64,000 bases of DNA from an uncultured Prevotella sp. (GTDB lineage Bacteria > Bacteroidota > Bacteroidia > Bacteroidales > Bacteroidaceae), in the NCBI GenBank assembly GCA_900770395.1, contig CAAGKM010000006.1, positions 62,001-126,000 of the forward strand, read 5' to 3'. Position 1 is the first letter of the stretch. Each line of letters starts with the position of its first letter. The notes under the pieces were generated by a model. That model saw only the letters and a program-made list of their open reading frames with translations, searched no databases and was not told the origin of the DNA. A program made the translations under genes and the position numbers. Positions 58,577-64,000 of the stretch are shown in pieces.

Positions 58577-59398
58577 TTATTCTTCACTCTTTTTGCGGCG
58601 TATGGTGCGCTTGCGTGTCTTTTTCTCCTCTCCTGTCTTCGTGTCAATCTTCACGCCAGCCAGCTCAGGGTCAACGAGTATTCGTCCGCAGTATTCACAT
58701 ACGATAATTTTTTTGTGCATCTTGATGTCGAGCTGACGCTGTGGCGGTATCTTGTTGAAGCAGCCGCCACAGGCATCACGCTGCACATACACAATGCCCA
58801 AACCGTTGCGTGCGCTCTTGCGGATGCGCTTGAACGACTGCAGCAGTCTTGGCTCAATCTTCATCTCCAAGTCTTTTGCCTTGTCTTTCAGCGCCTCTTC
58901 CTCTGCGCGTGTCTCCTCCATTATCTCGTCAAGCTCGTTCTTCTTCTGTTCCAAGTCAGCACGGCGCTCGTCAAGCTCATTGCGGCTGTTGCCCAGCTCG
59001 GTGTTCTTGTCGTTGATTCTGTTTTGAGCGTCTTTGATTTTCTTCTCGCAAAGCTCAATCTCCAGACTTTGGAACTCAATCTCCTTGGTCAGGGTGTCAT
59101 ACTCACGGTTGTTCTTCACGTCGTTGAGCTGAGTCTTGTAGCGGTCGAGACTTGCCTGTGCCTCGTTAATCTCTCCGCGTTTTGTGCTCACAGCCTGCTG
59201 CAAGTCGCTAATCTCGCGCTCTATCTTCTCGATGCGTGTCTCCAGACCGGCAATTTCGTCTTCCAAGTCTTCCACTTCAAGGGGCAGCTCGCCTCTCAAC
59301 TCTCGCTTCTCGTCGATGCTCGACAGGGTGGTCTGCAGCTGGTACAGAGTCTTCAGCTTGTCTTCCACCGGCATGTCTGTTGGGTCTTTCTTTGCCAT
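58577..59398 (-). CDS. Coiled-coil zinc-ribbon protein (zf-RING_7 family)
   Basis: 273 residues. Residues about 15-190 are continuous heptad coiled coil rich in Glu and Lys. Residues about 205-245 hold a C4 zinc ribbon (DACGGCFNKIPPQ and IIVCEYCGRILVD), followed by a basic tail (KKTRKRTIRRKKSEE). Almost always adjacent to NIF3-like genes, as here; the pair may act in RNA or ribosome-related quality control, which is unproven. Confidence 0.88.
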   Translation of the reverse strand: MAKKDPTDMPVEDKLKTLYQLQTTLSSIDEKRELRGELPLEVEDLEDEIAGLETRIEKIEREISDLQQAVSTKRGEINEAQASLDRYKTQLNDVKNNREYDTLTKEIEFQSLEIELCEKKIKDAQNRINDKNTELGNSRNELDERRADLEQKKNELDEIMEETRAEEEALKDKAKDLEMKIEPRLLQSFKRIRKSARNGLGIVYVQRDACGGCFNKIPPQRQLDIKMHKKIIVCEYCGRILVDPELAGVKIDTKTGEEKKTRKRTIRRKKSEE

Positions 59399-59462
59399 TT
59401 TCTTATACCTTAATTTATATATTATGTTATTTTTCTGTTAATTTCCTGTTCTTCTCAGGTTC

Positions 59463-59507
59463 GTCGGACATGTCCGACCTGTCTGACTCGTCCGAATGGT
59501 CCGACTT
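59463..59507. repeat. Five-unit 9-bp tandem repeat, GTCYGACNN
   Basis: GTCGGACAT, GTCCGACCT, GTCTGACTC, GTCCGAATG and GTCCGACTT in a row, filling the spacer between the NIF3-like and zinc-ribbon genes. Same unit and same copy number as at 16647-16691. Confidence 0.85.
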
Positions 59508-59510
59508 TCA

Positions 59511-60293
59511 TTATATTATCGGGTTTGTGCAGTGTTCAGCGATATAGGTTTTCACTCCCGGACATTCGCGGTTGATTATTTCCTTGAATATCTCGCTTGT
59601 GTACTGCTCGCTCTCATAATGCCCGATAACACATATCTGTATTTCTTGCTCATGTGCAAAATACACGTGATAGTGCATCTCGCCTGTTATGAAAGCATCG
59701 GCTCCGCATCCTATTGCATCGTCAATAAGAAAGTCACCAGCCCCTCCGCATATTGCCACTTTCCTGATTGGGCGTCTCAGCAGCTCATTGGTCATGGTGT
59801 GTCTTGCATCAAAGGTGGTGTTTACCTTGTTTACAAATACCTCCGCCGATATTGGAGTATCGAACTCACCTGTTACTCCGCTGCCGCACTCAATGTCACC
59901 CACTTTGCGTGGAGACATGAGTGTAACGTTCTTTAATCCTAATTTCTCCGCTATCTTATAGTTCACTCCGCCCCGTGCGTTGTCCATGTTGGTGTGCATC
60001 GACACTATGTTGATTCCGTGCTTTATTGCCTTTATAACACAGCGGCTAACATAGTTGTCGGGACTAATTCGTTTCAGTCCGCGGAACAGCAGCGGATGGT
60101 GTGACACTACGAGGTTGCAGCCTTTCGCTATAGCCTCGTCGATTATAGCCTCACTGACGTCAAGACACAATAATGCCCCTGACACTTCCTCCGCCTCTGT
60201 CAATCCAATCTGCATGCCGGCATTGTCCCAGCTTTCCTGCAGTGGCAGTGGCGCGAATCGTTCAAGGGCGTCAATAACTTCCTTTATTTTCAC
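59511..60293 (-). CDS. NIF3-like dinuclear metal centre protein
   Basis: 260 residues (short type without the inserted domain). VVSHHPLLFRGLKRI has the metal-binding His pair, VSMHTNMDNARGGVNYKIAEKLGL has the His/Asp, and the C-terminal GHYESEQYTSEIF holds the last ligands. Early LPLQESWDNAGMQIG is typical. Forms a hexamer; possible GTP cyclohydrolase-like or metal-storage role, not established. Transcribed with the zinc-ribbon gene downstream. Confidence 0.93.
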   Translation of the reverse strand: MKIKEVIDALERFAPLPLQESWDNAGMQIGLTEAEEVSGALLCLDVSEAIIDEAIAKGCNLVVSHHPLLFRGLKRISPDNYVSRCVIKAIKHGINIVSMHTNMDNARGGVNYKIAEKLGLKNVTLMSPRKVGDIECGSGVTGEFDTPISAEVFVNKVNTTFDARHTMTNELLRRPIRKVAICGGAGDFLIDDAIGCGADAFITGEMHYHVYFAHEQEIQICVIGHYESEQYTSEIFKEIINRECPGVKTYIAEHCTNPII

Positions 60294-60315
60294 GCTAAAA
60301 TAATATTTTGCGCTG

Positions 60316-60347
60316 CAAAGTTACGAATAAGCGAGCACAAAAGCAAA
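60316..60347 (-). promoter_or_regulatory. Promoter of the NIF3-like/zinc-ribbon operon
   Basis: On the minus strand TTTG (60347-60344), 20-nt spacer, TAACTTTG (60323-60316). The surrounding 30 bases match the promoter at 3441-3470 with one mismatch. Confidence 0.75.
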
Positions 60348-60397
60348 AAAAAGGAAAGTTTTTTATGTTTTTTTTGCTTTTGTCGAGCTGGTATTGT

Positions 60398-60428
60398 TTT
60401 GTTATGTTGTGAAAAAAGAGTAATTTTG
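60398..60428 (+). promoter_or_regulatory. Promoter of the YgjP-like gene
   Basis: TTTG (60398-60401), 19-nt spacer, TAATTTTG (60421-60428), 48 bp before the start. Confidence 0.72.
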
Positions 60429-60475
60429 CATTTTGAAACCACACATACATTAAATATAATATTAAGTTCAATGAT

Positions 60476-61036
60476 ATGCAGATAAAAGTGACTTACCGCC
60501 GTACCTCACGGCTTTCGATGCGCGTGTCGAAGACTGGCGATTTGCTTGTGTCGGCACCATTCGGTGTGTCGAGCTCAGAGGTGGAGAGGTTTATCCGCTG
60601 CAACGGGCAGTGGATAGCCAAGGCTGTGGCTGTGAGAGGAGAGCGTGAAGTTGCCCGTCAGAAGTTCTATGGTCAGCTGCCTCTTGCCACCAAGTCGGAG
60701 CGTCAGCAGGCGGTGGAGCGGTTGGCTGACATTGTGGAGCCGTTGATAGGGCGGTATGCGGTGTTTATGAATGTTGTCCCGGGCGGTGTGGTGTATAAGA
60801 AAATGATCTCGAAATGGGGCAGCTGCAATATTCGTACCCGTGAGTTGACATTCAGTCTTTATCTGCAGTTGCTGCCGCCATATTGCATCGAGCACGTGGT
60901 GGTGCATGAACTTGCCCATCTCATTGTGCCCAATCATGGTGTGAGGTTTTATGAGGTGATGGACAAGTTCTTTCCATGGTGGCGTGAGGCACGCCGTGAG
61001 ACCCGTTTGATTCAGAGTGTGCAAGGTTGTCAGTAA
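60476..61036 (+). CDS. YgjP-like zinc metallopeptidase (M48/DUF45)
   Basis: 186 residues, soluble. The zinc site is VVVHELAHLIVPNHGVRFYEVMDKFFP (HELAH plus downstream His). Upstream KKMISKWGSCNIRTRELTFSLYLQLLP is the conserved family segment SxWGSC. E. coli YgjP and relatives are uncharacterised proteases. No signal peptide. Confidence 0.92.
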   Translation: MQIKVTYRRTSRLSMRVSKTGDLLVSAPFGVSSSEVERFIRCNGQWIAKAVAVRGEREVARQKFYGQLPLATKSERQQAVERLADIVEPLIGRYAVFMNVVPGGVVYKKMISKWGSCNIRTRELTFSLYLQLLPPYCIEHVVVHELAHLIVPNHGVRFYEVMDKFFPWWREARRETRLIQSVQGCQ

Positions 61037-61051
61037 GGCGTGCTGTTGCGG

Positions 61052-61122
61052 TGACAGAATGTCAGATAATATGTCAAAGTGTCTGATTTTCAGTGAGTAA
61101 TGCTGGTTGGTATGGTGTTTGT
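61052..61122 (+). promoter_or_regulatory. Possible stress-type regulatory region of the ClpB-like gene
   Basis: A TGACA-GAA-TGTCA palindrome at 61052-61064 is followed by further TGTCA and TCTGA half-sites. TTGGTAT-N5-TTGT at 61107-61122 resembles a degenerate sigma-54 -24/-12 element. No TAnnTTTG promoter is seen. The interpretation is tentative. Confidence 0.35.
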
Positions 61123-61168
61123 GATGATTTGTGGCAGAGAAACAAATTAAAGAAAAGGAGACAATATT

Positions 61169-63247
61169 ATGACAAACATGAATCAACAGACAAACGACAA
61201 CAACCGTCAGAATCTTGACCGCTTTGCCATCAATCTTGTGGGCAAGGCACAGGCGGGAAAGCTCGACCCTGTGGTGGGGCGTGACGATGAGATACGCCGT
61301 GTGCTCCAGATTCTGAGCCGGCGGACAAAGAACAATCCTATACTTATAGGTGAGCCGGGAACAGGAAAGACCGCTATCGTGGAGGGACTTGCCGGGCGTA
61401 TAGTGCGTGGCGACGTGCCCGAGAACCTGAAAGACAAGCAGTTGTATTCGCTCGATATGGGCGCGCTCGTTGCAGGAGCCAAGTATAAGGGTGAGTTTGA
61501 GGAGCGTCTGAAAGGCGTAATCAACGAAGTGGTGCAGAGCGACGGCAGGATAATCCTGTTTATCGACGAGATACACACACTGGTGGGTGCCGGTGGAGGC
61601 GACGGAGCCATGGATGCCGCAAACATCCTGAAGCCTGCTCTTGCCCGTGGTGAGCTTCGCGCCATAGGAGCCACCACGCTCGACGAGTATCAGAAATATT
61701 TTGAGAAGGACAAGGCTCTGGAGCGACGTTTCCAGACCGTGACCGTGGATGAGCCTGATGAGCTTAGTGCAATATCCATTCTGCGTGGACTGAAAGAGCG
61801 TTATGAGAACCACCACAAGGTGAGGATTCAGGATGACGCCTGTATCGCCGCCGTTCAACTTTCGGAGCGTTATATCAGCGACCGTTTCCTGCCTGATAAG
61901 GCTATCGACCTTATGGATGAGGCTGCCGCAAAACTGCGTATGGAGCACGACTCGGTGCCTGAGGAGCTTGATGAGATAAGCCGCCGTTTGAAGCAGCTTG
62001 AGATAGAGCGTGAGGCGATAAAGCGTGAGAATGACAAACCGAAAATCGCACAGCTCGACACTGACATTGCCGCCTTGAGAAAACAGGAGCATGAGTTTCG
62101 TCAGAAGTGGGAGGGCGAGCGTGCGCTGATAAATAAGATACAATATGACAAGCAGCAGATGGAGCAGCTGAAGTTTGAGGCCGACCGTGCCGAGCGTGAG
62201 GGAAATTACGAGCGTGTGGCAGAGATACGATACGGTAAGCTGAAGAATCTTGAGAACGACATTGAGCAAGTGACGGCACAGCTGCGTAGCGCACAGGGAG
62301 CAGAGGCTATGGTGCGCGAGGAGGTGACAGCCGACGACATAGCTGAGGTGGTGAGCCGCTGGACGGGAATACCCGTGAGCCGTATGATGCAGAGCGAGCG
62401 TGAGAAGCTGCTGCATCTTGAGGAGGAGCTGCACCGCAGGGTGATTGGGCAGGACGAGGCGATAAGTGCCGTGAGCGATGCCGTGCGCCGCTCGCGTGCT
62501 GGCTTGCAGGACCCGAAGCGTCCTATCGCATCGTTTATCTTCCTCGGTACAACAGGTGTGGGTAAGACCGAATTGGCGAAGGCTCTCGCCGAGTATCTGT
62601 TCAACGACGAGACGATGATGACACGTATCGACATGAGCGAGTATCAGGAGAAGTACAGTGTGAGCCGTCTCATTGGAGCGCCTCCAGGATATGTGGGCTA
62701 TGATGAGGGCGGACAGCTGACTGAGGCAGTAAGGCGCAAACCATATTCTGTAGTGCTGTTCGACGAGATTGAGAAGGCTCATCCCGATGTGTTCAACATT
62801 CTGCTGCAGGTGCTCGACGACGGACGCTTGACCGACAACAAGGGACGTACAGCCAACTTCAAGAACACCATCATCATCATGACCAGCAATCTCAAGCAGG
62901 AGCAGTTGCGCCAGGTGATGCGTCCGGAGTTCCTCAACCGTATCGACGAGACCATCACCTTCACACCGCTTGACAAGAAGCAGATAGCCGATATTGTGAG
63001 GCTGCAGATGAACAAGGTGCGCGCCATGCTGATGCCGCAGGGCATAGAGCTTGCTGTGACAGATGCCGCAATAGAGCAGCTCGCCACCGACGGCTACGAC
63101 CCCGACTTCGGAGCACGTCCCGTGAAACGTGCCATCCAGCATCTTGTGCTCAACGACCTCAGCCGCAGGATTCTTGCCGACGAGGTGGACCGCACAAAGC
63201 CTATCACCGTGGACGCAAAGGATGGGCTGCTGGTGTTCAAGAATTAA
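61169..63247 (+). CDS. clpB: ClpB-like disaggregase lacking the N-terminal domain
   Basis: 692 residues, versus about 860 for usual ClpB. It starts almost directly at AAA1: LDPVVGRDDEIRRVLQILSRRTKNNPILIGEPGTGKT (Walker A 61-68), KYKGEFEERL and IILFIDEIHTLVGAG. A coiled middle domain (about 250-375) is present, so it is ClpB- rather than ClpA-type. AAA2 has GTTGVGKT at 460-467, PPGYVGYDEGGQLTEAVRRKPYSVVLFDEIEKAH and RPEFLNRIDE. The Clp_N domain is missing, and the usual insert between MTSN and the RPEFLNR motif is shortened. It is probably an alternative disaggregase that unfolds aggregated proteins with DnaK. Confidence 0.88.
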   Translation: MTNMNQQTNDNNRQNLDRFAINLVGKAQAGKLDPVVGRDDEIRRVLQILSRRTKNNPILIGEPGTGKTAIVEGLAGRIVRGDVPENLKDKQLYSLDMGALVAGAKYKGEFEERLKGVINEVVQSDGRIILFIDEIHTLVGAGGGDGAMDAANILKPALARGELRAIGATTLDEYQKYFEKDKALERRFQTVTVDEPDELSAISILRGLKERYENHHKVRIQDDACIAAVQLSERYISDRFLPDKAIDLMDEAAAKLRMEHDSVPEELDEISRRLKQLEIEREAIKRENDKPKIAQLDTDIAALRKQEHEFRQKWEGERALINKIQYDKQQMEQLKFEADRAEREGNYERVAEIRYGKLKNLENDIEQVTAQLRSAQGAEAMVREEVTADDIAEVVSRWTGIPVSRMMQSEREKLLHLEEELHRRVIGQDEAISAVSDAVRRSRAGLQDPKRPIASFIFLGTTGVGKTELAKALAEYLFNDETMMTRIDMSEYQEKYSVSRLIGAPPGYVGYDEGGQLTEAVRRKPYSVVLFDEIEKAHPDVFNILLQVLDDGRLTDNKGRTANFKNTIIIMTSNLKQEQLRQVMRPEFLNRIDETITFTPLDKKQIADIVRLQMNKVRAMLMPQGIELAVTDAAIEQLATDGYDPDFGARPVKRAIQHLVLNDLSRRILADEVDRTKPITVDAKDGLLVFKN

Positions 63248-63340
63248 AAAATAAGTATATTTTTGTGATAAAATAGCCCAAATTGGGACCATTTAACAAA
63301 CTTTATGTTGGAATAATGTCTTATTCTCGCATAAAGTTTG

Positions 63341-63348
63341 TAATTTTG
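63341..63348 (+). promoter_or_regulatory. -7 element before the SPOR lipoprotein gene
   Basis: TAATTTTG lies 44 bp before the start codon; a clear -33 TTTG at 19-21 nt is not present. Confidence 0.5.
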
Positions 63349-63392
63349 TACACAAATTTAAAATGAATCAATAAATAATATATTAGAAAAAT

Positions 63393-63878
63393 ATGAAGAA
63401 ACAGATTGTGTTTGGCGCAGCATTATGCGTTGCAATGGCATTTGTGAGTTGTAAATCAAGTGAGAGCGCCTATAAGAAGGCATACGAGAAGGCTAAGGCA
63501 CAGGAGGCTGTGCAGCAGGCTCCCGTAGTGGAGGAGACTCCAGTGGTGGCTCCTCTCCAGCAGGCACCAGCCAATGACACTAAGGTTGTTGATAACGGTG
63601 ACAACGTTCCTGTTCGTCAGGAGAGCGTGTCTGTGGTCAGCGGTAGCGGTTTGAAGAACTTCAGCGTGGTGGTTGGCTCATTTGGTCTGCTCAGCAACGC
63701 AGAAGGTCTGCAGCAGCGCTTGAAGGACAGCGGCTATAACGCTCAGATTGTGAAGAACACCGACCGCGACATGTACCGTGTGGTGGCTTCTACATTCGAC
63801 GACAAGGCATCGGCTGTGCAGAGCCGTGACGCTTTGCGTGCCCAGTATGCTGACGCATGGCTGCTCAACAACAAGTAA
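63393..63878 (+). CDS. SPOR-domain lipoprotein
   Basis: 161 residues. Type II signal peptide with lipobox FVSC (Cys 20), a helical then Pro/Val-rich linker, and a C-terminal SPOR domain (about 88-158: KNFSVVVGSFGLLSNAEGLQQRLKDSGYNAQIV...YRVVASTFDDKASAVQ). SPOR domains bind denuded septal peptidoglycan, so a role in division or envelope linkage is likely. Confidence 0.9.
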   Translation: MKKQIVFGAALCVAMAFVSCKSSESAYKKAYEKAKAQEAVQQAPVVEETPVVAPLQQAPANDTKVVDNGDNVPVRQESVSVVSGSGLKNFSVVVGSFGLLSNAEGLQQRLKDSGYNAQIVKNTDRDMYRVVASTFDDKASAVQSRDALRAQYADAWLLNNK

Positions 63879-63913
63879 TTGTTGTCTGAACGGTGTGTTT
63901 CTAAAACTCGCCA

Positions 63914-64000
63914 ATGAGGATATTGTCAATAGACTACGGCAAGAAACGTACGGGAATAGCAGTGACCGACCCCCTGCAGATTGTTGCGGGCGGGTTGGTC
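63914..64000 (+). CDS. ruvX: RuvX/YqgF-type Holliday junction resolvase-like protein (5' part only)
   Basis: 29 codons are visible before the window ends: MRILSIDYGKKRTGIAVTDP and on. The D-x-G-x-K-R-x-G-I-A-V-x-D start is the conserved first strand of YqgF/RuvX RNase H-like nucleases, involved in 16S rRNA processing and possibly recombination. It starts 35 bp after the SPOR gene. Confidence 0.85.
   Translation, partial: MRILSIDYGKKRTGIAVTDPLQIVAGGLV

Noticed and set aside
60575..63292. 905-codon open frame on the minus strand
   Set aside because: Antisense shadow of the YgjP-like and ClpB-like genes, with no recognisable domains.

Overview
This window looks like chromosome of a member of the Bacteroidales, most likely a Prevotella/Segatella-type organism. 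The evidence: Bacteroidetes promoters (TTTG-N19..21-TAnnTTTG) stand in front of many genes; the gene families include an UpxY-like NusG paralogue, a DUF5103 type IX secretion plug protein, a BspA-like LRR protein, a GH43-like/GH2 fusion and VOR/KOR oxidoreductase; tandem palindromic repeats lie in the spacers. I saw no tRNA, rRNA, CRISPR array or intact insertion sequence.

Layout. 1-4363: start of a large GH43-like/GH2 fusion (its 3' end lies outside the window), a HEAT-like protein and a META-domain lipoprotein. 4860-17031: housekeeping block with ffh, folD, a four-subunit 2-oxoacid:ferredoxin oxidoreductase, recJ-recQ, a Pif1-like helicase and queD-queE. 17144-43550: a surface-polysaccharide locus of about 26 kb, mostly AT-rich, opening with its own promoter, leader and UpxY-like antiterminator. 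It carries a DRE-TIM aldolase, two CMP-sugar synthetases and a PfkB kinase (an apparent CMP-ulosonic acid branch), a Wzx flippase, a Wzy polymerase, several glycosyltransferases, four acyltransferases, a HAD/UbiA pair, a radical SAM/SPASM protein and a nucleotidyltransferase-like protein. Cargo with its own promoters sits inside it: a class III nucleotidyl-cyclase-like protein, an ATPase plus small nuclease-like pair, and a TenA-like gene with a Cys-rich partner. 43629-64000: housekeeping again, with ispE, an M15-like protein, a DUF5103 protein, a TPR protein, ribH, exonuclease III, dsbD, an L-cysteine-desulfidase-like protein, a BspA-like LRR protein behind a long structured leader, htpG, a zinc-ribbon coiled-coil protein, a NIF3-like protein, a YgjP-like metalloprotease, a ClpB-like disaggregase without its N domain, a SPOR lipoprotein and the start of ruvX.

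Most interesting observations. (1) Five poly-G/C tracts of 7-8 bases lie inside polysaccharide genes. In the glycosyltransferase at 31605, removing one G restores a typical glycosyltransferase C-terminus, so slipped-strand phase variation is likely. (2) A two-gene ATPase plus putative nuclease cassette (33402-35040) has its own promoter and looks like a candidate defence system. (3) An orphan class III cyclase-like protein (19350-20186) resembles Pycsar cyclases. (4) Five spacers hold tandem arrays of palindromic words with a 21-23 bp period; the period is conserved but the word differs at each locus. Two further spacers each hold exactly five 9-bp GTCYGACNN units. (5) A recombination scar repeats the first 124 bp of a GT4 gene. 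(6) The LRR gene has a leader of about 500 nt with a strong multi-stem RNA fold.
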